DNA of 64,000 nucleotides from Pristionchus mayeri (taxonomy: Eukaryota > Nematoda > Chromadorea > Rhabditida > Neodiplogasteridae), in NCBI GenBank assembly GCA_036245805.1, contig BTRK01000005.1, forward strand, positions 15,104,984 to 15,168,983, given 5' to 3'. The notes under the pieces are model-generated. The model was not told where the DNA came from, searched no databases, and saw nothing but the letters and a program-made list of their open reading frames with translations. The position numbers and the translations under genes were made by a program. This document shows, piece by piece, positions 12,501 to 24,372 of this stretch. The stretch's first letter is position 1, and the number at the start of each line of letters is the position of its first letter.

Positions 12501-13027
12501 CAGCTGAGATGACGAAGATCACGAAGGACATCAACAACTTCAGGTGAGGGAAAGGGGGATCTAATATTACGGTAGGATTACGAGGGAGGGAATCTTTTGC
12601 TATACTAGGAAATAGTTTTGAAAAATTCTATCTTGGCATATTCGTGCCTCGTCGATGCATGAAAGTTGTTGCGCAGCCGAATGAGGTGTTGACTTTGGCA
12701 TCTGTAGAGAAAACATTTTAATATTTTGGAGTTGTAGTAGGTTTTATGTTTCGACGATATATGAAACGCATGACGCATCGGGAAAATGTAATGGATTTAT
12801 CTTGTATTAACCTAGCAAAAAAAGGCAGATTGGAAAAACTTCAAAATTTGCCTAGCGGTTTCGTGCATCATCACTACATGAACCTTGCCGAGCATCGCTT
12901 CAAAACGATACTCCAGTGGATATCATATAGCAAAATATCATTCTAAAAATCGATATTTTCCAGATGCTGGGCGGGCTCTGCGGGCTTCGACGAGCGCTTC
13001 CACGTGGGACCGTATACGGTAGTCTAA
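9569..13027 (+). CDS. Conserved protein of unknown function, paralogue 1 (298 aa)
   Basis: Nine coding exons: 9569-9682, 10440-10548, 10705-10766, 10870-10997, 11245-11341, 11778-11897, 12003-12070, 12409-12543, 12964-13027 (TAA). All junctions are GT-AG and give one 298-aa frame. The ATG follows the acceptor ctgcag by 7 nt, so it is reached from an upstream exon or a spliced leader. The N-terminal ~75 residues are Ser/Ala-rich and probably disordered. The rest looks globular, with segments such as WTVEEIRTLVGILYEF and INLDKWYAFQCFMKALDVKD that suggest alternating helices and strands. There is no signal peptide or membrane segment. I do not recognise the family. The inverted paralogue at 38788-41407 has the same exon lengths from exon 2 onward, and several exons are almost identical, so the protein is under constraint. 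Introns carry many TACGGTA motifs. The last residues (..YTVV) are themselves encoded by a TATACGGTAGTC stretch. Confidence 0.85.
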
Positions 13028-15769
13028 GACTATCGATTGGTCGATCGGCAAGCCCAGCCCCCTTCCCACTGTCGGGTTTCTCAATATGTGTGTATTTTTG
13101 CCGCCCTTTCCTGTTGCATTGTTCCTTGTAATCCATGCTTAGTCCCGTGTAAATTCTTTCCACCCATCCCTCTATCTCCGATAAATCCCATCCCCATTCT
13201 AGCCCTAGGTTAGCCCCCTGCCTCCCCAATTTGTTTGTAAGTTTCCAGTTGATCCTATCCAAACCCCCGCCACCCTTAGCCAAATGAGTGCATAATTCCC
13301 TCGGTCCTCTTTCCCGCTTCTCCTAAACCATCTACTCAGAATTTAATGATTGATCTCTCCTGACCCCCCGTCTTTTCTTCTGTCATGTTCCCCATTGCCC
13401 CTCTACTCTCCCCCTTAGGTTCCTAGGTCCCCATCCCCCGATCCCCTCCAATGCCAAACCACCGCCACTGAATCCGGTCACATTTCATTCAATTTAGCTA
13501 CTGCATATCAGCTTATATTTTAAATATATTTTTCCTGCTCAAGTAAGGTTGTTTGTACATATGAAAAGCCGCATCTGACTACTTAATTTGTTTCGAGCAA
13601 CCTCCCCACCCCTTCTTTCAAAAACTGTCCCATTCCATATCACGCAAGCTGTTGATTGATCGAAGATGTGCTCCAATATTGACTATTCGTATTTTTACTG
13701 TAGTCAATTACAGTATTTATGCCTATTGATCGATCCGCTTTATTTGATTGTGAGTCCCATTCCTGCCTAGAGCCTAATTGATGTACTAGATTCTTCGATC
13801 GATCACACGTTTTACAGTATATTTTGAAGCAGTTATTTCCTTTTTGATTCGCGAAATATCAATCAATATGTTTCTCCGATTCACTGCGCATATTTTTCCT
13901 GCTCACCCCCTTCTAGTCCGAATAGCTTCACCCCTCATTTCATTCTCTTCCTCCACTCTACTCGTTCGTATTTTATGGATTGGTTCCGTATCGACTTATC
14001 AATAATATCAATTATCGATTGAATTGTCCATCTTGAAAATGAAGTGAACTGTGACCAAAGATGTGTATGGGGACAGCGAATGAGATGAAGTGCAATATGA
14101 TGCAGATTAATTCGACGCAAAAAGTTTTAAAAAAAGCAAAAAGATGCGCGTCAAGCTATTTAAGAGTCGTCAAGAGACGACTACGCTAGGTGGTGATGTT
14201 CGGTGAGGCCGACTGCTGCTAGAACTACGTATCCCTGCTGTCCAAAGTGTTTCTACAAAGCGTTACCTTGCCCTCCGCACAGAAATGTGGAAATTGTTCA
14301 GCTCGGTCAATACGTTTTCCCCTCATCCTCCCTTCTTTTCTTCATTGAATTCGGCTCTCAGACTCCCTTCCCTCCTTCCTTCCCCGCCCCATCCAACGCC
14401 CATCTAATCTTCATCCACTTCCACTGGCAGTCTTAGTAGGGGAGGAAGGGGAAGGGGTGAGTAGACTACCGTAGACGCCCCGGCTTGCAAAGTTTGCATA
14501 TGGTAGTGTACCGTCCCCAGCAGTACCTGTCAGTGCATCACCCTTTAGGCAGACCTCTGTAGACATCCTTAGAGTCTAAAATCTGCTCCAAACCACCTAT
14601 TGATGATAAATGCAATGAGATTGAGAGGGGCGATCCGTCTCTCTTTCCTTCTCCCTCTCTTTCTCGTCCCTTCATTTTTCGCATTCCTCAGATCTCACTC
14701 TCTAACTTTCCTCCCTCCCTTCCCCCCTCCCTCCTTCATCCAACCTGCCCTCGACTAGTGCGGTTCTTCTCCACTGCGAGGAAGACAGTCAGTCTGCGAT
14801 CATCCAACGATCACCTACCGTAGTCTACCGTAACCTGCAATTCAACGGAACGAGGTGAGCGAGGCCCGTGATCTTACTTTATCCAGAATTTCCTCCTCTG
14901 GAGAGTTGAAGTAGTGGATTTAGGTATCGTTCCGAGCAGTGTGGTAATCATGCAGCACAGTAATAGGCAGTACCGTAACCCTCCCCCTACCGTAGTCTCG
15001 ACCCTGTCAGTTAGCGATCGCTGGTTGGCGCAGCGCCAAATTGTGGGAGCGCCCAGCTGGTCAATTGGTCCCCTCCAACCAGCCACCGCAGACAGGGCGC
15101 AGGCTGCTTACCGTACCAACCTACCCTATCCCTCACCGTATTTCCCTGCAGTAGTCCCGTAAATTTTACGCGAGAATAATCATAGGCTGTCCATTACGAG
15201 TGGTTCTACATGATCTTCGCTTGATCGCTCTGCTTGATCAAGTTAAAAATAAGCGATTTTGTGGCAATGCATAACTATAATAAAATAAAACGTAGCAACA
15301 GATTAACTCTCTACGAGGCTCGATTCACTATGATACGAATTTTTGAGTCAAGTCGCTAAATTGTTTAAAAAACCTGGTGATCTCCTGCCACTACTGGTCG
15401 AATTTTAGGAATTTCTTCCAGAAAAAAAGACAATATTACACTTCGGAATCTCGTGATCGCGTCTGTTATGCCGCTGACATTAATGGATTGTCGGAGTGAA
15501 ATTGGATTGACATGTCAAGACAACTCCATTTGAATCGAAACCTACTTTCGAATCATAAGATTTTGAAAGAATTCTGCTCCTTTTTTGCAATTGAAACGCG
15601 TTTCAGCTTCTCTTTTGCAAATTCCAATCGCGCTTACGCTCTAGACGGAGTTGAAAAGATAAAGAGGCTAACGAGCTCAGAGCACTTGTCTCCCCGGGGA
15701 CTGTTTAGTTGACGAGAGATGACAAAAGGACGTAAATTTTTCTTTTCTCTCCGAGAAATCTTTCTACTC

Positions 15770-15915
15770 TCTCGATATCGCCTGCTCTCTCGCTCGCTGT
15801 CTAACCGATGAGAGATAATGGGAATAGGAGAGAGTCAGACGATAACTTTTGATCTCCGGTTGACCAACTCTTTCGCTTGTTTTAGACTGAGAGAGAGCAC
15901 GCTAAATTGAGAGAG
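15770..15915. repeat. Two GAGAGAG palindromic repeat copies
   Basis: Contains CTCTCTCGATATCGCCTGCT, a TCTAACCGATGAGAG segment, GAGAGAGTCAGACGATAA, then AGAGAGAGCACGCTAAATTG. It shares the spacer TCTAACC and the flank GTCAGACGAT with the copies at 20745 and 23460. Confidence 0.5.
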
Positions 15916-16879
15916 TTATTCTTTATCGTCACTCGCACTCACTGTTGCATTTTGTGCACAATTCGAGCGTGGTCTCACATTTCGCCGACAGGCCGAAAAT
16001 TGAAAGTTCTCTGCATTTTCCATCAGAGAATTCCCCGATAAGAGCCTGATCAAATTCTGGGCACTCGGGGCAATTCGTCGGAACCCCAGAGGAATTGTGC
16101 ACCTCATCTCGACGAGACTCGATTACCCCCGGTGGATTGGCGATTCTCTCCGTTTCTCGGGCTCTGTAGTGGGCTAGACGGCCAGCAGATATAGAGAGAG
16201 GGGAGAGTTTGGGGAAGGATGGAAAATTCCGATACCTTCCCTTCTCCCAGACTCACTTAAGAAATTGCATTGCCCGGGGCGGATACGGGGATGGTACAAG
16301 AAGGGAGGAGTGCTGAGTGGTTAGGATAGGTGAGGTCTCGGGGGAGCAGAAGGATGGAATGGATAGAGAATGCATGAAATAGCATCCATGAATAAACTGG
16401 TCTTTCGTTTTACAAATTATTTTATTCGAGATTGCGAAAGTTATCCCAATGTATATTTCCCGAAGACTCCATACATCCATATTCCACGGGTGCCTTTCAC
16501 GTATCACTGGAAGATGTATTCTGTAAAGTTGGTCGGTAGTCTACAGTGGTAGTGCCTATAGTGGACCTACCCCGGTCGTCTCTAGACGAGAGTCAAATAA
16601 TATTTTCTTGTCGTACCTGTAGTCCACAGTTTGACTCTCAGATACCATCCACGCGATATTTTTCGGATTCGACTATGATGAATTTCTCATGCTATCCTAC
16701 GCCAAATGGGGACGCCGAATCGAGAAATGGGATCCCAGACTCTTTTACCATCCCATCTCATCATTTTGGGCGACCCTTTCAACCCATCAAATCTGCGGCC
16801 GAAATGAGATGAAAGCCTGCTTAATTAGGTGTTTTAATGAGATTAGACCAGAGAGCTAGGGAGAGTAGAGAGGCGCAGG

Positions 16880-16965
16880 AGGAATGAGTTTAGTCCTCCT
16901 CAGTTTCCATGCTCTCTCGCTATCTCTAACCGGCGAGAGAGCATGCGAAATTGAGAGAGTGCGAG
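16880..16965. repeat. GAGAGAGCATGC palindromic repeat
   Basis: An imperfect hairpin: GCTCTCTCGCTATCTCTAAC on one arm and GCGAGAGAGCATGCGAAATT on the other, followed by GAGAGAGT. Similar sequences occur about ten times in this window on both strands, in introns and between genes. Confidence 0.6.
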
Positions 16966-19057
16966 TAAATCGGGGCGCCCAATTTAGGCAATCCCGACAA
17001 GGCTCCGTGAGAACTTGAAGCAGGAAATGGTAATGAGGATTTCGACGGCAAGGAACCACGGCAGAGAAAGACTCTATTCTCTTCCTGTGCTCTCTCGAGA
17101 GCAGAGAGGAGACAGCATGCAGAAAGACGAGAGTCTCTAGGATTTGGCTAGATTTCTGCAGGTGATGCAAGAAGGAGCGAATTATGACTCGCAGAGTGTT
17201 GGGTAGGTCATAAATTGAGGCGCGAATGGGCTCGTTAATGATTGCGGGCGACAGGTGGCTGCGGAGAGGAGCAATGGCAAGTGTTTGTGGAATGTTGTGG
17301 CATGGGCTCATCATGTCTCTCGCCAGCTTGAGCTAGCAACAAATATCGAAAATGTCTGGTCGGCTGAAAATTGGGCTTCAACGCTGAGGAGTAAATTAGA
17401 TACTTGCTTTGTATAGAATGCGAAAAGCTATTGCTAGTCAATCTCAAATCCTTGCTAACATAATGATGGCTTCCCAGGGTGCACATTCACTCTGAAAAAA
17501 GTTTAACACTGGGATCCCTGCAGGGCACGAACTGGGAGATTCGACTGGGATCCCAGTAGGAAAGTTTGGGAAAGACGATATTCCAGTGGGATTACAATGG
17601 AATTTCCCAGTTCGAACCCAACAGGTATTTTTTCCAGAGGAATCCGTCTAATCAACGAAAAAGTGGGCAGAATGAAGAGGCGATTTCTCCGATGCTGCTT
17701 TGTTGTAGATTGGCGAATACTGGAACAACTAGGGAACGCGCGGGTAGAAATGTCTGCAGTCAGGCGAGAATAGAAGTGAAGAACAGCAGGGAGCAATCTG
17801 GCTCTCTTCCTTTTCCATAATCTCACGCCGCTTAGACGGGGCGAGAGAGCAGGCTATTTAGAGAGAGAGTCAGGGAGAGCAGGTGACAGCTGGGGTGCAG
17901 AGAGGAAGAGAGGAATGTTGTGACGTCAGTCCTTGTCTCTGAGAGAGAGATTGGATCAAGGATTCAGGAAAACAAGATGATGCCAAGGCGTGGCCACGAG
18001 GGGCTGATAGGGAGGTGGAGGAGGATTAGGAAGCGATGACGATGAGGGGTCGTCGAAGAGGTGAAAATACTTGTTTGGGTTTTGTGACGAGACTGGAGAT
18101 GACATTGCAGTTGAATTCAATCCTAAAAAATTATATTACTTATGAAACACATAAAAAAGATGAAAATTGAAGAAAAAACTGATAACTAGTGCTGCTTTCG
18201 AGCCCTGGCCAGGAGAGTCCGGCAGCACAGAAGAGGAGAGGTCGGTGAAGAGTAAGAGAAAAAATTTTTTTTGTTTTTTTGCACGAGGAAACCCAATCCA
18301 ATTGCAGCTCATTGAAATATTAGAATTTTATTTTGACTGTGAAACATCAAATAACGAATTAGTGTTCATGAATATTTCAAAATATTTGAATAAATATTTC
18401 TTGTCAGTCTATGGTGCAATGTTCCAGGTGCTTGTAATGAGATAGATCAGGCCAGTGGATAAAGAGCTTTACGTTCCAATCTACACGAGACAACAAACAT
18501 ATTGGTGATTTATCCAGTGATAAAGTCACTGATAAAATCGACATAGGAAAATCATGCTAGAGACAGCGCAGCCTCTGTTTACCACGCCTCTCGCAGAGAT
18601 CAAATATCGCACTAGCTATAGTATTGTAGCGATCGATAATTACTGAATTTACCAATATTTTCCCTTGATTTTTGCAATTACTCCGGAGCATTCGTGTATA
18701 ACATCATCGGTGGGATACAATTTCGTCTCTCGAATTCCGATGCACAAAGAAAACTGTGAATGATTTGCATTTCTCTCGACACGGTTTGATTTGTTCGGAA
18801 TTTATCTCGCAATCGGGAAAACTAACAACAAAAAGGAATGGTGAAAATCTGGAATGGGACGAGAGACACAAACGATCGGTCCAACACATTCCCGTTTGAC
18901 AGAGTCGTTCGCCTACCAGACAGGGAGAGAGTGTGAGAGGAAAAAACAAAGGTGCATTGGCAGAGAGGATAAACAGTGCAACACAATCTCATGTTCGAGT
19001 GCTAAACAACACAATGCCTAAAGACTATGGTAAGGGGAGATAGACAGGGGAGCTCGC

Positions 19058-22000
19058 TTATCGGGGGTGCATGATTCCCCTGCCTCCGTCGATCTTGAGC
19101 AGATCGCCCGTGGTGAAGGAGGAATCGGGACCGGCCAGAAAGAGAATAGCCTTGGCCACCTGAAATTTAATAAGTTGGCTAAGAACGATTAGGAGCAAAA
19201 GCAGAAGATGGCATTAGCATGAAAGTCTAATTATCAAATGTGAATCGCACGAACCTCAGCCACTTCTCCAGGTCGTCCAAGCGCGTGCGTAGTCTTGCAC
19301 TTCTCGAGGAACTTAAATAAGTTAATTATGCTAATTATACTAATTAATTTATTTTCGAAAATAAAATAATCACAAACCTCAGCGTACTGCTGCTCGCTCA
19401 TGCCGCCGCGCTTGTGGATGTCGGTGACGATCACGCCGGGGCTGGAATTCAATCAATATTGTATTGCTATGAACAATCATTGCAAATTATCGATTTATGT
19501 TGGTCGCTTCAGCCAACTTACCGAAGCACAACTCACCCTCTTTTTTCAAGACTTAGAGAATCACTAGAATGAACTAGCATTACCACACGGTGTGCTCACA
19601 GTATTGATACTATTTTGCAGTTGACTATTGCTTTAAATGGTAGTGTTGGTATCTAAAAAAATACTGACCACACGGCGTTTACTCTGACTCCATGGGGCGC
19701 CATTTCGAGGGCGAGACACTTGGTGAACTGATCGACTGCTGCCTTCGACATGCAGTAGTAGGCGACGCCAGGGAACTGAAATCGATTTTGTGATAGGATG
19801 CCAACTTGAAAGCATTTGTACATGCTTTATCGATCTCTAAACTGATAGCAAATTTGATTTCCGAGGTTTAGTTCTTCACGTTGTTTGATAATTCATGACA
19901 TTTCGATATTATTGATTGTCTTATGGAAACTTTTGGCTACTCGGATTGATTCGCGCCTCTCCACTGCGTTTTTAGCTTTTAGTGAAACTCATGTGAAATC
20001 GAATGATTGAAATTCAGAGGGTTTGCAGCGAGGAGGAAACTACTGCATGGATCCAAAATAGGGGAAAACATTGCAACAACCACCAACCATCATAGCTAAG
20101 CAGAACGAGATACCTGAAACATTTGGAACTGCTTAACTTACCGGGCAGGGACCGGCGATGCTGCTCACATTCACTACCGTTCCCTTGGCGTCGATGATGT
20201 GCGGAAGAGCGATTTGAGTGAGCTGGATCAGACTGAAAGATCATCATTAAAATTACTAATCACTTTCAAGCTCTTCATGTTTCAAGTTCGATTAGGTGAG
20301 TTTCACAACCTCCATTTAGTTGTCCGTTTGAAAAGAAAATAATGCTCATTCGGTTGTCGGAGAAAAAAAAATTACTACCAGCGCACAGTGAAGCGTTCGC
20401 TTATTCCAATTTCAGAACGAGAATCAGTGTAGGAAGGAACATAAGTTTCTCTTGATTCCATTTCACAAGTTGTTCAGTTTGAAAATATGTAGGGCTTCGG
20501 AAATTAAACAAAAAATTCTTAATTCTGCACGTTCTCTCGTCGGTCAGACGGTGAGAGAGAGCAGAAATACGGGACGATAGCGCAAAAAGTCATGTTCCAA
20601 AGACGGACCTGCGGACGTTAACGTTGAAGACGTCGTCGTACTTCTCCAGAGGGCAGTCGATGACCGGCCCGTTCACGATGATGCCCGCCGAGTTGACCTG
20701 AGGAGAAGGTCGAAGGTCGGATGACGAACAATGGCCTGACCCTCTTCAGTTTACACGCTCTCTGGTCGGCCAGAGAGACGAGAGAGCATGCAAACTGAAG
20801 AGAGTCAGACGATTGCTCCTTATGATGGTATGCTCCCGGATGATAACCACAAACGTACCCTTCTGCAGAACTTTCACAGACGCATTTTTTAAACTGTGGG
20901 AACCATTGTGAACAGACACTATTTTGGTTTTCACCGACCTAATTCCGTGGAGGAGTAAGAAATTTTCCAATTACCTAATTTAGCTAATCATTAGGAGACC
21001 TTTGGAAAAAAATGATTTTGTTTGTTTTGCTTCGAAACGATGTACAAGGAACTGACTATCAAGAAAATCTGGAGAGATGAACAAGCTGTGAAGCGCATTC
21101 GAAAGTGCGGAAAAAAATAAGAATGTTCTCTTTCCTTTAGCCGACAGAAGCAAAACACTGGGAAAGGCTATGTTTGAGCCAGACAGCAACAATAAAGCAA
21201 CAATTTTATAGAAAATATAAATTTGAGTATTGTTTTTCCATCGAGACTAAGTGTGATCGAAATGTTTGATTGTGAATTGTAAAGAAAGCTGAGATGGCGA
21301 TGAAACATAAAATTCTGAACACAATCGATCATCTCCAATTTTATTGATTTTAAATTCTGCTAGACCAGCTGGGAGAGGATTAAGATAGAAGAAATATATG
21401 TTGTTTTTAGAATATTTGTTGCAAGTTATTAATAAAAAACTAAAATAAACTAACCAGAGTGTCGATCCTGCCGAACTTGGCGACCGTATCCTTCAAAAGC
21501 TTCTCAGCCACGGCCTTCTCTGCGATGTCCCCCACAGTGATCAGAATCTGAAGTTTATGTTATAATACTATTTAAATAATATATTTGGAATTATATTTAA
21601 ATAGCATATTTTTGTCACCATGTTCTATATCTTTCAAGAAAAGATGAAAATAGATGAAATATCAGTCTCACATTCTCCTCCTTTGCTCCCTTCTTCAGGC
21701 ACTGATCCTTGACTGAGTTGAGGGCGATTTCATTTCTGGAAAAATCAAAAAAATTCTATGGATTCGAAAAAAGCTTCGAAAACACTACTTGTGAGGAACT
21801 ACAACGAGGCTCCCTTTGAACGAGTGTTGAATAAACGAGATCGAAAAATCAAACATCAAACATCATTCTCGCACCTGCCAGTGATCGAAACGGAGTAGCC
21901 TCTCTCCGCGAATAGGAGTGCAGTGCCCTCTCCAATTCCCGATGAAGCTCCTGAAAGATCATAGCACGCGTGTCGCGTAAGAATCCAATAAACGCTGGCA

Positions 22001-23603
22001 CAATGAAAATATCGAAACCGGGATTGAGCCCGCTTTTGATAGCCCTTAGGGTCCCACACAAGATAGCGTCGAGCTTTGTACCGAATTTCGACATTCAACG
22101 ATGTGAGAGGTCGTCCAAAATTCTCGTTGCCGAAATCTGCCATCTTTGGAGCCACATATCTCCTTTCCGAGTGATTTTTCAGCTTAGGTCATGGAGTAAT
22201 GAATGGTGCGAAATTTCATGGAGAATACGTCTATCAAGTTGCGGGGTCATAATTGTGATCTACAAATTTGTAAATCGATATAATTGAATGCCTTTCTCCA
22301 CAATTTCGTCCCAATGTTAATTCATGGCTAGATCGCTCGAGCTCGAATAGAGGATTCGAATGATATGCTGAACGACCACTTTTTAGGGGTGCGGCACTGA
22401 GAAAATTGAATATTGGAGAATGCCGAGATCGAGAAAAATTTGCCCTCTAACCAGATTTCTAGCATCACATTCTCAAGTAGGAACTTGTGTGTCTTCGCTC
22501 ACAACTCATCTGTGGTGTAGTGGGTAACACGTCCGCTTTGTGATCGCTCACTTTTTGGGGTGCTGGTTCAATTCCAATTATGTTAAAACTTTTGCATTAT
22601 TTTTTTGCAAGAAGTTTCTGTGAATGTGATTTATTCTTGATGATGCTTTGACTGATTTAGCTTGGTATTAATTAATTATACCTACACTTGAAAATATTGT
22701 GTATGTAATGAAGGACATAATTATCTAATTAGAATGATTAGAATGCAAGTTGATTCAAATAATAAATCACATTCACAGAAACTTCTTGCAAAAAATAATG
22801 CAAAAGTTTTAACATAATTGGAATTGAACCAGCACCCCAAAAAATTTGCGATCACAAAGCGGATGCGTTAACCACTTCACCACAGATGAGTTATGAACGA
22901 AGTCACACAAGTTCCTACTTGAGAACGTGATGCTAGAAATCTGGTTAGAGGGCAAATTTTTCTCGATCTCGGCATTCTCTAATATGCAATTTTCTCAGTG
23001 CCGCACCCCTAAAAAGTGGTCGTTCAGCATATCATTCGATTCCTCTACTCGAGCTCGAGCGATCTAGCCATTAATTAACATTGGGACGAAATTGTGGTGA
23101 AAGGCATTCAATTTTATCGATTTGCATATTCGTAGATCAAAATTATGACCCCGCAACTTGATAGACGTATTCTCCGTGAAATTTCGCACCATTCATCACT
23201 CCATGACCTAAGCTGATAAATCACTCGGAAAGGAGGTATATGGCTCCAAAGATGGCAGATTTCGGCAACGAGAATTTTGGACGACGTCTCACATCGTTGA
23301 AGGTCGAAATTCGGTACAAAGCTCGACGCTGGTGCTCAACTTTCGTCGCTGTCGTTTCAATTCGATAAGAGGAATGGGGGGAGTCATGTAAGGTGAAGAG
23401 ATCAGTCAGTTGCCCAAGTTTCTCGCTTCCTCCACTTCCCTTGGAAAGGAGAAATCGTTTGACTCTCTTCATTTTGCATGCTCTCTCGCATTATCTAACT
23501 TGGAGAGAGTGTACAAAACGAGGAGAGTCAGACGATTGCTCTTTGGAGGGCATAAAGAAATATAAAGAAGTGAAATCGTACCAGTGACGATGGCGACGGG
23601 CAT
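19058..23603 (-). CDS. Classical short-chain dehydrogenase/reductase (254 aa)
   Basis: Ten exons on the minus strand: 23582-23603, 21875-21950, 21672-21735, 21455-21547, 20609-20697, 20142-20232, 19669-19775, 19378-19441, 19255-19311, 19058-19159 (TAA). The 22-nt first exon encodes MPVAIVTG and completes the nucleotide-binding motif TGASSGIG (residues 7-14) across the junction. Other SDR landmarks are NSAG (87-90; usually NNAG), catalytic Ser139 in NVSSIAG, and Tyr152/Lys156 in YCMSK. The later NAVCPGVIVTD and the C-terminal GGRGIMHPR are typical of the nematode classical SDR set. The enzyme should use NAD(P)(H) for oxidation or reduction of an alcohol/ketone; the substrate cannot be read from sequence. 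No signal peptide. Intron 1 (1.63 kb) contains a 1.27-kb foldback element. Acceptor of exon 9 is AAG rather than CAG. Confidence 0.9.
20525..20580. repeat. GAGAGAGCA palindromic repeat in SDR intron
   Basis: TTCTCTCGTCGGTCAGACGG followed by TGAGAGAGAGCA forms an imperfect hairpin just upstream of exon 5 (read forward). Same family as 20745-20815. Confidence 0.5.
20740..20818. repeat. GAGAGAGCATGC palindromic repeat in SDR intron
   Basis: A near-perfect hairpin of about 65 bp: CTCTTCAGTTTACACGCTCT on the left and GAGAGCATGCAAACTGAAGA on the right, followed by GTCAGACGATTGCTC. The best-preserved copy in the window and useful as a family reference. Confidence 0.65.
22065..23330. mobile_element. 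Foldback (long inverted repeat) element with tRNA-like modules
   Basis: The ends AGCGTCGAGCTTTGTACCGA and its reverse complement lie at 22065 and 23330. The arms (about 22065-22635 and 22758-23330) match nearly along their whole length around a spacer of about 120 bp. Each arm carries a tRNA-like stretch: on the left, an A-box-like TGGTGTAGTGGG at 22512-22523 and a B-box-like GGTTCAATTCC at 22565-22575; the mirror copy is at about 22820-22885. I could not define a target-site duplication. No transposase ORF is present, so it is non-autonomous. It sits within intron 1 of the SDR gene. Confidence 0.75.
23455..23540. repeat. GAGAGAGTGTAC palindromic repeat
   Basis: GACTCTCTTCATTTTGCATG, then CTCTCTCGCATTATCTAACT, then GGAGAGAGTGTACAAAACGA and GAGAGTCAGACGATTGCTCT. 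It shares spacer and downstream flank with 20740-20818, so the mobile unit includes the GTCAGACGATTGCTC flank. Confidence 0.6.
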
Positions 23604-24372
23604 CTTTCTCGTTCACTTCGGTCGAACTGCGAATGGAGAGAAGAGAAACTGCGATGGAGAAGGATTTCATTGAAGAGAGAGGAGAAGAGAGATCAGAGGG
23701 AATCGAGAGAGGGCAGAGAAAGAGAGAGATCGGTGATCGATGGGGAACACTGAAGGGGGGAGAAGGAGTGGACAGAGGGAGAGGGGAGAGACTGAGGAGA
23801 GTGGCGCAATGGTCAAATGAATCATCTCTAGCTGTAAACAACGCTAGAGGCGCAATAGATTAGACTTTTCTCACCGCTCACTCTCTCGCAAGAGAACACT
23901 AAGAGAGCCGTCTCTAGCGCCGCTATTTCTTAGTAAGAGAACACTGAATGAATAAAGGCATTTGTGGGAAGTCCATTCTGATTGAGTTTACTGAGACGAG
24001 TTCGGAAGAGTCCGGGAAGGATCCCTGCCCCTGGGAATGGAGATAGTGGATTGGTTGGGTACTAGATAGAGAGATAAGTGAGATAGCAAAGGCTAGCCCA
24101 CGGGGCCAATGAGATTGGATGGAAGGCATGCGCAATTGGAAGTGACAGATAATTCCTGATCTGTGCTAGAGGGAATGATGCAGGATACGCACGGAGATCA
24201 GAGAATCGTCCGAGCAAACCCAACAAACTAGAACTCGAAAAGTGATTTTCAACAATCTGGTACTCAAAGCCAATTTTTACAGCACTAGGTATGCATTGCA
24301 AAAAAATGGGTTGAACGCTAGTTTAGTCTGGCATTAATTTTGTAGTATTAATTTTATTCTAGTTGGAGTAAG

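Larger units (their letters stand above)
13028..19057. other. Gene-poor intergenic region rich in palindromic repeats
   Basis: I find no exon chain. The first kilobase should include the 3' UTR of the upstream gene. From 15.7 kb on, copies of the GAGAGAGCATGC palindromic family recur (15770-15915, 16895-16965, 17085-17125, 17818-17885). A patch at 17510-17625 has several GGGATCCCAGT-like internal repeats. ORFs here are short and of low complexity. Confidence 0.5.
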
